Shown here piece after piece: positions 42,633 through 51,760 of a stretch of DNA of 64,000 nucleotides. The stretch lies in the NCBI GenBank assembly GCA_930986645.1, contig CAKNJS010000001.1, positions 1 through 64,000 on the forward strand, read 5' to 3'. A program made the translations under genes and the position numbers. The DNA comes from an uncultured Lachnoclostridium sp. GTDB lineage: Bacteria; Bacillota; Clostridia; Lachnospirales; Lachnospiraceae. Numbering within the stretch: the stretch's first letter is position 1; the number at the start of each line of letters is the position of its first letter. A model generated the notes under the pieces. The model was not told the DNA's origin. It did no database searches and was given only the letters and a program-made list of their open reading frames with translations.

Positions 42633-42644
42633 AGTATAACACGG
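42526..42644. repeat. Right attachment-site repeat
   Basis: Partner of 34063-34181, 103 of 119 bases identical and no gaps. Read as attR. Confidence 0.85.
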
Positions 42645-42661
42645 CAATCATATTAAATCAA
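42633..42661 (-). promoter_or_regulatory. Promoter of the orphan RNA (probably the original queT promoter)
   Basis: Minus strand TTGATT (42661-42656), 17-base spacer and TATACT (42638-42633). The -35 lies outside the repeat, on the chromosomal side, so before insertion it probably drove queT. Confidence 0.62.
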
Positions 42662-42684
42662 GAGGAGTGAAAGAAGTAATTCCA

Positions 42685-43380
42685 TCATCCTTTCAGCAGA
42701 TTCTCGATCATCCTTGAGGCTTCACTCCGTGTGATCGTCTTTGGATTCCACTTTATTGAAGCATGCCTTTTGCGGATCAAGCTTTCCAAAAGAGCGATCT
42801 GTTTTGCCGTAGCAGGCTGAGGTTTTCTGATTTTATATGTAAGCTGTACCGGCTTAAAGAGTTTCGGGTCTTTATCTTCAAAATAATGCGCCAGTGTCTG
42901 GTAGAGCTTTGCGGCTGCCAGCGCATCATGGTAAGCACGGTGTGCGGATTTGTTCTCGATGTGATAATAATCGCACAGACTGCCGAGGCTTTTTGACTTC
43001 AGACTGCTGTGAACCTTCTGGGCAATTTTTAATGTATCAATTCCCATTTTTTCGAAAGTCAGTCCGTCTGCCGCTGCGCTGCATTTCATAAAACTGTAGT
43101 CAAAAGATACATTGTGTCCGATCAGCACATCTTCTTCACAGAAATCGAGAAAATCGGACACAACGCTGCGCCGTGAGCGTGCTCCCGCTACCATCTCGTT
43201 GGTGATTCCGGTCAGAGAGGTGATCGCAGGCGAGATGGAAGCAGCCGGTTTAATGAATTCCATGAAGCGTTCCGCTACTTTACCGTTCCGGACTTTCAAA
43301 GCGCCGATTTCTATAATCTCATTTTCCAGCGGATTCAGGCCCGTTGTTTCAACGTCAAATGCTATATATGATTTCAACAT
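42685..43380 (-). CDS. DnaQ/PolC-type 3'-5' exonuclease
   Basis: 231 residues. The DEDDh exonuclease motifs are FDVETTGL (about residues 8-15), IGHNVSFDY (about 88-96) and HRAYHDALAA (about 147-156). The last ~60 residues form a separate helical tail (ATAKQIALLESLIRKRHASIKWNPKTITRSEASRMI in part) resembling SAP/UvrC-like or RNase T accessory domains. Stand-alone enzymes of this type trim DNA or RNA ends. Before element insertion it was probably the gene upstream of queT. Confidence 0.9.
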   Translation of the reverse strand: MLKSYIAFDVETTGLNPLENEIIEIGALKVRNGKVAERFMEFIKPAASISPAITSLTGITNEMVAGARSRRSVVSDFLDFCEEDVLIGHNVSFDYSFMKCSAAADGLTFEKMGIDTLKIAQKVHSSLKSKSLGSLCDYYHIENKSAHRAYHDALAAAKLYQTLAHYFEDKDPKLFKPVQLTYKIRKPQPATAKQIALLESLIRKRHASIKWNPKTITRSEASRMIENLLKG

Positions 43381-43451
43381 AATGAAAATCTCCTTTTCTT
43401 CCGCTATTATACTTGAAAACGCCGGAAAATGACAACAAAGTTTCGGGAATA

Positions 43452-43883
43452 TTAAAGATAATCTTTCAGTTTCTTCATCAGTTCTTCCTCTGTCCGTATG
43501 ATCTTCTGTGCCAGATCTGCCGCCTTTTTGTCTGCCTTGTCATACTGGTGTGCCTTTTCTCCCAGAGTCTTGATCCCCATAGTACAACCGTCCATGAGAA
43601 GCTTGGCAATTTGAGTATTGCCGCTGTTGAATGTCAGTTTCATTTCTGTGGTGAACCATGAAAAGGTACTTGCCATAATGCCGGGAGACTTTGCTTCATT
43701 TCCGGAATCTTTGAGGAGAGCAGCTGCCTCATCTTCAAGGTTTCGATGCTTTTCGGTATAATCGTTTATCAATTTCTTGAACTCCGTATCCTTTGTATAT
43801 TCCTTTATCTGTTCAAAGCTCTCCACAGCCATCCTGCAGCCGCTGCTGCATTCTTCGAAAAGTTTCCGTGTCTGTTCATCCAT
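43452..43883 (-). CDS. DUF2383 / ferritin-like four-helix protein
   Basis: 143 residues, almost entirely helical, with the heptad-rich pattern of a ferritin-like bundle: EECSSGCRMAVESFEQIKEYTKD, LINDYTEKHRNLEDEAAALL and a middle SWFTTEMKLTF. I associate it with DUF2383, often found in spore formers. A metal site is not obvious. It is 71 bases upstream of the exonuclease on the same strand. Role unknown. Confidence 0.72.
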   Translation of the reverse strand: MDEQTRKLFEECSSGCRMAVESFEQIKEYTKDTEFKKLINDYTEKHRNLEDEAAALLKDSGNEAKSPGIMASTFSWFTTEMKLTFNSGNTQIAKLLMDGCTMGIKTLGEKAHQYDKADKKAADLAQKIIRTEEELMKKLKDYL

Positions 43884-43975
43884 ATTGAATCCCTCCTGTA
43901 ATCTCTGCTTATGGTTATAGTTTGTATTTTTTTTAATAATATGTGCCGAATACGGCAGAATTCAGGCATCATAAA

Positions 43976-44004
43976 TTGATTTTTAGACTTCCATACAATA
44001 TAAT
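43976..44004 (+). promoter_or_regulatory. Promoter of the coaBC operon
   Basis: TTGATT (43976-43981), a 17-base spacer and TATAAT (43999-44004). Confidence 0.68.
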
Positions 44005-44091
44005 AAAGCCGAACCGGAGCAATCCCGATGAAGATGCGGGATGTTCACACTTATTAAGATCGGTTCTAAATAGACAGAAAGGGGGAAACTT

Positions 44092-45306
44092 ATGCTGACA
44101 GGAAAAACAGTTCTACTGGGTGTATCAGGCAGTATAGCGGCGTATAAGACGGCGTATCTTGCCAGCGCGCTCAAAAAACTCAATGCGAACGTCCATGTCC
44201 TTATGACCCGGAACGCGGTCAACTTTATCAATCCCATTACATTTGAGACCCTTACGGGGAACAAATGTCTGGTTGATACATTTGACCGGAATTTTGAGTT
44301 CAGCGTAGAGCATGTGTCTCTGGCTAAACAGGCGGATGTGGTTATGATCGCTCCGGCCACTGCCAATGTGATCGGCAAGCTTGCACACGGAATTGCAGAT
44401 GATATGCTTACTACAACAGTGATGGCATGCAAATGCAGGAAACTGATCGCACCGGCAATGAACACGAACATGTTTGAAAATCCGGTGGTTCAGGACAATC
44501 TTAAGACGCTTGCCCATTACGGGTACGGGGTCATCAGCCCGGCTGTGGGATATCTGGCGTGCGGCGATACGGGCGCGGGAAAGATGCCGGAGCCCGAGGT
44601 GCTTCTGGAGCATATCCTGCAGGAGATTGAATTTGAAAAAGACATGCAGGGACTCCGGGTGCTGGTGACGGCAGGGCCTACGCAGGAGGCAATCGATCCG
44701 GTTCGGTATATTACGAATCATTCTACCGGGAAGATGGGGCATGCCATCGCGAAAATGGCGTCAAGGCGCGGCGCAGAGGTGACACTGGTGACCGGACAGA
44801 CGGCATTGAGTGATCCGAGGTTTGTAAACGTCGTGCAGATAAAATCCGCCAAGGAGATGTTTGACGAAGTGACCGGACGGGCGTCGGAACAGGACATTAT
44901 CATTAAAGCTGCGGCTGTGGCAGACTACAGACCGAAGCATGTGAGCAGCCGGAAAATGAAGAAGCAGGATGGAAATCTTGTTATTGAACTGGAGCGCACG
45001 GATGATATTCTGGCATATCTCGGAGAGAACAGAAAGCCCGGGCAGTTCCTGTGCGGATTCGCAATGGAGACGGAGAATCTGTTGGAAAATTCCAGAAAGA
45101 AGCTGGGGAAAAAGCATCTTGATATGATCGTCGCCAACAGTCTGAGAGTAGAAGGCGCCGGTTTCGGCGGCGACACCAACGTGGTGACCTTGATTACAGA
45201 CTCAGAGGAAATCTCACTCGGAAAAATGTCAAAAGAGGAGACCGCCTCGCACATTCTTGATCAGATCATGAAGATGCGCAGAGACGGCAGAAATGTTCAA
45301 CCGTAA
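44092..45306 (+). CDS. coaBC: Bifunctional phosphopantothenoylcysteine decarboxylase / phosphopantothenate-cysteine ligase
   Basis: 404 residues. The N-terminal flavin decarboxylase CoaC (about 1-185) has GSIAAYKTAY, the active His in VEHVSLAKQAD, MNTNMFENP and the Cys in GYLACGDTGAGKMPEPE. The C-terminal ligase CoaB (about 190-404) begins with TAGPTQEAIDPVRYITNHSTGKMG. It makes 4'-phosphopantetheine for coenzyme A. An ECF transporter and pantothenate kinase follow, so the cluster couples vitamin B5 uptake and use. Confidence 0.96.
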   Translation: MLTGKTVLLGVSGSIAAYKTAYLASALKKLNANVHVLMTRNAVNFINPITFETLTGNKCLVDTFDRNFEFSVEHVSLAKQADVVMIAPATANVIGKLAHGIADDMLTTTVMACKCRKLIAPAMNTNMFENPVVQDNLKTLAHYGYGVISPAVGYLACGDTGAGKMPEPEVLLEHILQEIEFEKDMQGLRVLVTAGPTQEAIDPVRYITNHSTGKMGHAIAKMASRRGAEVTLVTGQTALSDPRFVNVVQIKSAKEMFDEVTGRASEQDIIIKAAAVADYRPKHVSSRKMKKQDGNLVIELERTDDILAYLGENRKPGQFLCGFAMETENLLENSRKKLGKKHLDMIVANSLRVEGAGFGGDTNVVTLITDSEEISLGKMSKEETASHILDQIMKMRRDGRNVQP

Positions 45307-45441
45307 CGCAATAGGCATAACCGGCGGACGGAAAAAGAAAGAGAAAAATTGAATAAAGAGTAACAGGGTAAATAAGCAGAAGACAGTTCTGCGCCAAAAG
45401 TATTGTATCCCGTAAGGGAATGATAACAAGGAGGCAATATT

Positions 45442-46125
45442 ATGAACAATTCAACAACACAGAAACCCGCAGGAAGCAGATACAGCACGATGAGCATGGT
45501 TCAGGTGGCGATATTCGGTGCAATCATATGCATCATGGCCTTCACCCCCTTTCTGGGCTATATCCCGCTTGGATTTACAAGGGCAACGATCATCCATATT
45601 CCTGTCATTATCGCTTCACTGCTGATGGGACCGAAGAAAGGCGGCGCGCTTGGCTTCCTGTTCGGTCTGACGAGTTTTATTAATAACACGATCAATCCCA
45701 GCGCTACGTCATTTGTATTTACGCCATTTTACACCTTAGGTGAGTTCAGCGGCGGCATCGGGAGCGTGATCATCTGTTTTATCCCGCGTATTCTGGTAGG
45801 AATCGTTCCGTATTTTGTATATAAATTAGTACTCAGGCTTTCAAGTGAAACAACGAAGAACCGGGGCGTGTCCAATATCGGGCTCGTATTGGCGGGAATA
45901 TCAGGAGCTCTCGTAAATACACTGCTGGTCATGAACCTTATCTATATTTTTTTCGGAGATGCCTATATTAAGGCAAGCGAAAAAGCGGTATCATTGGGAT
46001 ATATGGTTATTCTGTCTATAATCGGGATCAATGGAGTTCCGGAGGCAGTCATTGCAGGCATCCTTACCCTGTGTATCGGCAAAGTACTCCTGAAGAAAAA
46101 TGTGAGAGAAAGGCTGGGATTTTAG
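45442..46125 (+). CDS. ECF transporter S component, probably for pantothenate
   Basis: 227 residues with about six membrane segments; the family motif is FTRATIIHIPVIIASLLMGPKKGGALGFLFGLTS. Such S units capture vitamins with high affinity and share an ECF module. Its place between coaBC and coaX argues for pantothenate (PanT-like). RBS AAGGAGGC. The stop is two bases before coaX. Confidence 0.86.
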   Translation: MNNSTTQKPAGSRYSTMSMVQVAIFGAIICIMAFTPFLGYIPLGFTRATIIHIPVIIASLLMGPKKGGALGFLFGLTSFINNTINPSATSFVFTPFYTLGEFSGGIGSVIICFIPRILVGIVPYFVYKLVLRLSSETTKNRGVSNIGLVLAGISGALVNTLLVMNLIYIFFGDAYIKASEKAVSLGYMVILSIIGINGVPEAVIAGILTLCIGKVLLKKNVRERLGF

Positions 46126-46127
46126 CG

Positions 46128-46895
46128 ATGATCTTAGCAATTGATATCGGAAATACGAATATTGTGATCGGCTGCATCAAAGGAGATGAATGCATTTTTG
46201 TTGAGCGACTTTCAACGGTGCGAACAAAGACAGAGCTTGAATATGCATTTGATATCAAGAATGTTCTTGACCTTTACCATATCAAAAGGACAGATCTTGA
46301 AGGAGGTATCATTTCCTCGGTTGTCCCGCAGATTACAACGGCGGCCAAACTTGCAGTTGAGAAAATTTTAAAGAAAGAAGTGCTTGTCGTAGGGGCCGGC
46401 ATCAAGACCGGGCTTAACATCCGCATTGATAATCCGGCTCAGCTTGGAAGCGACCTTGTTGTTGATTCCGTGGCTGCGATTGCAGAATATCCCGCCCCCC
46501 TCCTTGTATTCGATATGGGGACGGCAAACACGGTCTGCGTGATCGATAGAAACAAAAATTACATTGGCGGAATGATCTACCCGGGAATCGGTGTAGCTCT
46601 GGATTCCCTGACCGCGCACGCATCCCAGCTGGGCGGCATCAGCCTTGAGGCCCCGGCGCATATCATCGGAAAGAACACTGCCGACTGTATGAAGAGCGGA
46701 ACTATATACAGCGCCGCAGCGGCAATCGACGGTATTATAGACAGGCTGAGCGAAGAGCTGGAAGGAAAAGTGACGGTGATCGCCACGGGCGGACTGGCGA
46801 AAAAGATCGTGCCGCATTGCCGGAGAAAGATTATATTAGACGATAATCTGCTGCTGAAAGGCTTGTCGGTGATCTACCGCAAAAATAGGAAGTAA
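46128..46895 (+). CDS. coaX: Type III pantothenate kinase
   Basis: 255 residues of the ASKHA fold: AIDIGNTNIVIG (about residues 4-15), LNIRIDNPAQLGSDLVVD (about 99-116), VFDMGTANTVCVID and ATGGLAKK. It phosphorylates pantothenate, the first step to coenzyme A, and is not inhibited by CoA. Starts two bases after the ECF gene, so it is cotranscribed. Confidence 0.95.
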   Translation: MILAIDIGNTNIVIGCIKGDECIFVERLSTVRTKTELEYAFDIKNVLDLYHIKRTDLEGGIISSVVPQITTAAKLAVEKILKKEVLVVGAGIKTGLNIRIDNPAQLGSDLVVDSVAAIAEYPAPLLVFDMGTANTVCVIDRNKNYIGGMIYPGIGVALDSLTAHASQLGGISLEAPAHIIGKNTADCMKSGTIYSAAAAIDGIIDRLSEELEGKVTVIATGGLAKKIVPHCRRKIILDDNLLLKGLSVIYRKNRK

Positions 46896-46966
46896 AATCC
46901 TGATACCGATTCGGGATTGGAATATCATTCAAAAGCAGCTGAAAAGTATTATGGAGGTCAGGCATA

Positions 46967-49900
46967 TTGAAAAGTATCTTTGTATCAAGTACATTCCGGG
47001 ATATGCATGAGGAACGTGATATTATTCACGAGCGTGTCATGCCGGCATTAAACGAATATGCCGCCCGATATGGGGAGAGCGTGTCGTTCTGTGATCTCCG
47101 CTGGGGTGTGAATACAGAGAATCTGGAAAGTGAAGAGAAATCAAGTAAGATCCTCTCTGTGTGTCTTGACGAGATAGACCGGTGCAAGCCATATATGCTG
47201 GTTATACTGGGAGAACGCTACGGCTGGATCCCGGAGCCGGAGACCATGCGTGCGGCGGAAGAAAGCCGGGAAGGACTGAATTTGGATGACCTGGAGAAAA
47301 GTGTTACCGCGCTGGAAATCGAATACGGCGCTCTTCACAGCAGAGAGCAGTTAAGCCACACTCTGTTTTATTTCCGGGAGTTTGAAGGTCCGGTTCCGGA
47401 CGGATACGGACAGGAAGACGCGCTGCGCGCCAAAAAGCTTGCAGAACTGAAAACACAGATCCGTAAGTTTGCAGGGGACAACCTGCACACCTATACGGTG
47501 AGCTGGGACAGAGGAAAACAGGTGCTGAAGGGGATGGAGCAGTTTGCGTCACAGGTAACGGAAGATGTGAAAAAGCTAATGGAAGCCGACTGGAAAGCGT
47601 ACGCGGATCTTTCGCCTTATGAAAAGAACAGGCGTTTTCAGTGGGATTATGCGCGACAGAAAGGAGAACAGTTCCGGGCGCGGGAAAGGCTCATTCAAAA
47701 ATATATAGAAAAACTGGAGCATGGACAGAAACTTCTGGCGCTGACCGGACCGGCAGGAAGTGGGAAGAGTACCCTTATGGCAAGACTGGCACTTCAGTTA
47801 CGGGATTTAGGAAAAGATGTGCTCCCGGTGTTCTGCGGGAGCACGCTGTTCTGCAGGAATGCGTTGGATGTGATCCGGTATATTGTCCGTTATATAGAAG
47901 ACCGGTTTTCTCTGGATCATTTTGAAGAAAAGGCTGACGGCGGCAGATTAGAAACGACCCGGGTGCAGGACTCGGACGCAGGCAAAGCTGACGGAGGACT
48001 GGAGCAGACAGAGATTGACCGCTGGACTGACCGTATGAGAGAGTTATGTGCATGGTATGTGGAGAAATCAGAAAAGGAACTGGTCATCATGGTGGACGCG
48101 GCAGATCAGCTGACTGCAGATGAAGCAAGGGAGCGGCTTCGTTTTATTCCGCCGAATCTGTCAGACAAGGTAAAGACCGTGTGCTCTTTCCTTGATACAT
48201 TTCATCCGGGATATCACAGCGGACTGGAAGAGCCGGAGAGAGTGAGCCCGCTGGAGGAGTCAGATAAAAGACAAGTTGTGAAAGGAATCCTTTCCTACTT
48301 GAGAAGAGAATTGTCAAAACCTGTAATCGACAGGATTGTGGGAAAGAAGGGGGCATCCAATCCGCTGTATCTGAATCTGTCCGTACAGCGGCTGGTAATG
48401 ATGGATAAAAGCGATTTCGAAAAAATCGTGGCACAGGGCGACGGGATCGACGCGATTATGATGCGTCAGCTGGAAGTGGTGGACAGTCTGCCGGAGAACC
48501 TTGATGAAATGTGTATGGATATCGTACATGAGGCATCCGGGAAGCTGGGCGGATACATGGAGGAGCTGGCGACACAGTATATCGCGTTATCCAGATACGG
48601 CTTGAGAGAGAAAGATCTGGAAGGAATACTGACTGCCCGGGGACTTGAGTGGAACAGCTTGGATTTCACACTGTTTATCCGATATCTGAAGAGCTTCTTC
48701 CTGTTAAGAGACGATGGCAGATGGGACTTTACCCACAGGAGTATCCGGGAAGGCTTCCGGAAACACAGTGCAGATGCGAAAAAACTGCACGGGGAAATTT
48801 TGGAGTATTTAAAGAAGCTGGATGTCCGGGATGAGATACGTGTGGGCGAGATAGCGTATCACTGTTATGGTGCGGACGACAAAGAGTATTTTATAAGATA
48901 TATCAGTGAATATGAATACCAGAAGGATATCATAGGTCCGGCAGCAAAAACTGCATACGAGATATCTCTTCAGGATGGCGGGAAATGGCTGTGCGGGACA
49001 GTAAGGCGAGGTGAAGAGCTTCAGGCGGATTGTAAATTTACAGCGTTTCTTATTTTTGATGTGAAAGAGCATTTCGGTAATTCTCGGAAGGAACTGGAAA
49101 TTCAGCTGAAAATATTTTCCTCGGCTGCGGATCTGGCTTATATCCAGGCAGAAATGCAGAATGACAGTGCGGATCTTGGCAGTCTGCATAGTTTGAAAAA
49201 GAAATGGAATAATGAAATCGGAGGAAATTATCAGGAGTTGTACCAGGTATACAAAAAGACCTTGAACGATACCTCTGATACAGGTTGCTCTGACGGCTGG
49301 GAACTGTTCGCAGTATACGAAAAAGCCCTCCGGCGGAAGCGGGAAGTAGTCAGTCTGTGTAATTTAGGCGTCAGTTATGACAATATAGCCCAGGTATATG
49401 TAGACATGGGGGGAGTGGAAAACCTACAGAAGGCCCTTGAAATGTACGAGAGGAGTCTTCGGATAGCGGAATTTACGGCAGAAAAAGATTCTTCGGAAGA
49501 AAGAAAGCGCGAGCTGAGCATAAGTTATAACAACGTGGCCCGAGTTTGTGAGAAACTGGGAGGAGAACAAAATATCCGGAAAGCATATGAAATGTATGAA
49601 AAGAGCCTTAGGATAGCAGAATTTCTGGCAGAAAAGCAGGGAACCGTGGAGAGCCTGACGGATCTGATCATAAGTTTTCACAGAATGGGAGATGTGTACT
49701 CGAATCTGGGCTGTAAGCAGGATTTTCAGAAGGCACAGGATATGTATGAAAGAGCGCTTCGGATAGCAGAATTTCTGACTGACAGCGTGAAGACAGCGCC
49801 GGTCTGGCGTTTACTAAGCATCAGCTATAACAAGGTCGGGGAGATCTATGAAAAGAGGGATGGCACAGATAATTTCCCAAGGGCATATGAAATGTATGAA

Positions 49901-50578
49901 AAAGGCATTCGGATAGCAGAATTTCTGGCAAGGGAACTGAGAACGTCGGAGAGTCTGAAAGAGCTGGGCTTCAGTTATATGAGAATGGGAGGAGCATATG
50001 AAAAATCAGGAAGAGCAGAGAATCTTCAGAAAGCATATGCGATGTATGAAAAAAGCATGGAAATCCGACAGATCTTGGCAGAAGATCAGCAAAATGCGGA
50101 AAGTCAGCGGGAACTGCTTGTGAGCTATTCGTTAATGGGTGACATATGCAGGAAAATGGGCGGAGCGGCGAATCTTCAGAAAGCCCGGCAGATGTGCGAG
50201 AAGAGTGTTCAGCTTGCGGAAATGCTTGCAGAAAAGCAGAGAACAGAAGAGAGCTTGAGAGATCTGAGTGTAAGTTGGACTAAAATGGCGGGAATATGTG
50301 AACTGCAAGGAGGTCAGGAGAATCTGAAGCTGGCCTTGGAGTTGTATAACTCGAGTCTGATGATTCAGTCGGAACTTGCAGAGAAGCAGAAAAGTATCCA
50401 GAGCTATACAGATTTGGCTGCAGGTTTGTGCAAAACAGCCTGCCATCCAATGACAAGACCTGATGTGAGCAGACAATATTTAGAGGAAATGCTCTCCATA
50501 TCGAAAATGCTGTACCGCCAGACACAAAACCCGAGATATAAACAGTTTATTGATATCGCACAGCAATTGCTTGCATAA
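46967..50578 (+). CDS. DUF4062-STAND ATPase-TPR protein, defence-like
   Basis: 1203 residues from a TTG start nine bases after GGAGG. The N-terminus is a DUF4062 domain (about 1-100: SIFVSSTFRDMHEERD, CDLRWGV, LGERYGWIPE), a TIR/SEFIR-like effector or sensor module. A STAND/NACHT-type ATPase follows, with Walker A TGPAGSGKSTL (near 261) and Walker B VIMVDAADQL (near 372). A helical arm (about 500-800) leads into seven 50-residue TPR-like units (about 822-1171). The architecture resembles NPHP3/TEP1-like and Avs-type proteins that detect invaders. No neighbour gives a definite partner; a decayed gene lies downstream. Confidence 0.85.
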   Translation: MKSIFVSSTFRDMHEERDIIHERVMPALNEYAARYGESVSFCDLRWGVNTENLESEEKSSKILSVCLDEIDRCKPYMLVILGERYGWIPEPETMRAAEESREGLNLDDLEKSVTALEIEYGALHSREQLSHTLFYFREFEGPVPDGYGQEDALRAKKLAELKTQIRKFAGDNLHTYTVSWDRGKQVLKGMEQFASQVTEDVKKLMEADWKAYADLSPYEKNRRFQWDYARQKGEQFRARERLIQKYIEKLEHGQKLLALTGPAGSGKSTLMARLALQLRDLGKDVLPVFCGSTLFCRNALDVIRYIVRYIEDRFSLDHFEEKADGGRLETTRVQDSDAGKADGGLEQTEIDRWTDRMRELCAWYVEKSEKELVIMVDAADQLTADEARERLRFIPPNLSDKVKTVCSFLDTFHPGYHSGLEEPERVSPLEESDKRQVVKGILSYLRRELSKPVIDRIVGKKGASNPLYLNLSVQRLVMMDKSDFEKIVAQGDGIDAIMMRQLEVVDSLPENLDEMCMDIVHEASGKLGGYMEELATQYIALSRYGLREKDLEGILTARGLEWNSLDFTLFIRYLKSFFLLRDDGRWDFTHRSIREGFRKHSADAKKLHGEILEYLKKLDVRDEIRVGEIAYHCYGADDKEYFIRYISEYEYQKDIIGPAAKTAYEISLQDGGKWLCGTVRRGEELQADCKFTAFLIFDVKEHFGNSRKELEIQLKIFSSAADLAYIQAEMQNDSADLGSLHSLKKKWNNEIGGNYQELYQVYKKTLNDTSDTGCSDGWELFAVYEKALRRKREVVSLCNLGVSYDNIAQVYVDMGGVENLQKALEMYERSLRIAEFTAEKDSSEERKRELSISYNNVARVCEKLGGEQNIRKAYEMYEKSLRIAEFLAEKQGTVESLTDLIISFHRMGDVYSNLGCKQDFQKAQDMYERALRIAEFLTDSVKTAPVWRLLSISYNKVGEIYEKRDGTDNFPRAYEMYEKGIRIAEFLARELRTSESLKELGFSYMRMGGAYEKSGRAENLQKAYAMYEKSMEIRQILAEDQQNAESQRELLVSYSLMGDICRKMGGAANLQKARQMCEKSVQLAEMLAEKQRTEESLRDLSVSWTKMAGICELQGGQENLKLALELYNSSLMIQSELAEKQKSIQSYTDLAAGLCKTACHPMTRPDVSRQYLEEMLSISKMLYRQTQNPRYKQFIDIAQQLLA
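49430..50479 (+). repeat. Seven 150-bp coding repeats (TPR-like)
   Basis: Units start at 49430 and recur every 150 bases, each 50 codons, beginning K-A-x-x-M-Y-E-K-S. The period is exact through all seven units. They encode the sensor-like C-terminus of the STAND protein; units 1-4 are the most alike, and the last has drifted. Confidence 0.85.
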
Positions 50579-50659
50579 TTGCAGCCGTACTTGTAGATAA
50601 CCTGATCCAGGCTATAATTAATAATGTTATATTCAAGGATTTTGAGAGAAATGTGATCA

Positions 50660-51654
50660 ATGAAGTATGCTATTTTAATCATGACAATATGGGATCTGCT
50701 CTGGAGCGCAGACACGAACGGGAATCCGGATAGCGAAAGCGGGAAGAAAGAGCAGAGTTCTATCCTTAAAGACGTTGAATTCCTGAAAAATCTGACCAGA
50801 AAGGTAAAAGAGATGCAATCTGTTCTTTCTACGCAGGTTCTGGGATAGGAGCATGCGGTGATCATACTGACAACAAGCCTGTCTGATGGCGTCTGAAAGC
50901 AGCACGTATAAGATCGATGATCTGAGAAAAAATCCGGCTGTCGGTCAATCTTGTTGAGTGCGATCAAGAAATTACGGAACTGTTTTATCCGAAACGTCAG
51001 AAAGATATCTTTGTGTTCGCACAGGGGAAGCCTTTGAGATATACAACAGTGGTAGGGAAAAGAAATGGGATCCCCGGCAACTTGAGCGTACAGCCCGGCA
51101 AGAAGCAGGACACGCCTTGCTGTGCTGGAAGAGCGGGAAAATTCCGGCTTATTATTATTATCTGAAACAGAAGAGAAATCTCCTCCCCACCTGATCTGTA
51201 CCTATATAGAAAATCCCAGAAAGCGTCGGACTGTCTGGGAATTGTACGAGAATACAAGAACAAAGCAGAGATTGTATTACAATATTATTCCTTTTAGAAG
51301 GAGAAAGATGTTTTTCTGCGGCCAGTCGGATGCCACCTCCAGTTTAAGAATCAGAACTATCTGATCCGGCTGCATCCTGCGCTTGTCCCCATACACAGGC
51401 GAAATGAGACAGCCACAACACTTCAGGAAGTGGATGACATGATCGAAAATGTGAACCGCCGGAAAAAAGAAGAGTATAACCCCGATTACATTCAGTCTGA
51501 TAAGGAAGTTGTAAACCATATCGGCGCTATTGTAGCCGGAGGCTGTTGCGGTCCGGAAGGCATAAGCATCTGCGGAGTGCGGGCAAAAGAAGAGGAAGAC
51601 AAGAATCTGGCGCTTGAATATCTTGCACAGATCCGGCAGGAAGAAATTATATAA
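50660..51654 (+). pseudogene. Decayed coding region downstream of the STAND gene
   Basis: Protein-like segments occur in changing frames: a 62-codon opening (ATG 50660), a stretch near 50960-51190, one near 51190-51300 with an in-frame TAG (VLQYYSF then stop, then KEKDVFLRPVG), and a clean final open segment to 51654 (DDMIENVNRRKKEEYNPDY). Together they look like one gene of about 330 codons broken by several frameshifts and a stop. Family unknown. If it belonged with the STAND ATPase, the system may have lost a component. Confidence 0.55.
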
Positions 51655-51760
51655 AGAATTTAGATTTGTATGATCGAGAAGAGGCTGCCAGTCCCTGCCA
51701 GCTGCCTTTTCTCTCACACAATTCCGAATCCAGACAGAAAAAACTACGGCAAATTCGTGT

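Larger units (their letters stand above)
34063..42644. mobile_element. Small integrated element (8,463 bp period) inserted in the queT leader
   Basis: The element is bounded by 119 bp direct repeats of a promoter plus structured leader and carries a tyrosine integrase at the right end. Next to each repeat, inside the element, lie copies of GTACCCACAAT (34202 and 42411), likely integrase arm sites. Gene content is a divergent repressor and excisionase, a replication initiator, a DnaC-like loader, a sigma factor, a Uma2/RHH pair and several small unknown genes. No capsid, terminase, relaxase or type IV secretion gene is present, so it is satellite-like or mobilised by a helper. Confidence 0.85.

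Noticed and set aside
49430-50479. Long DNA repeat array that might be CRISPR or satellite DNA
   Set aside because: The 150-base period is exactly 50 codons in one open frame and encodes TPR-like helices.
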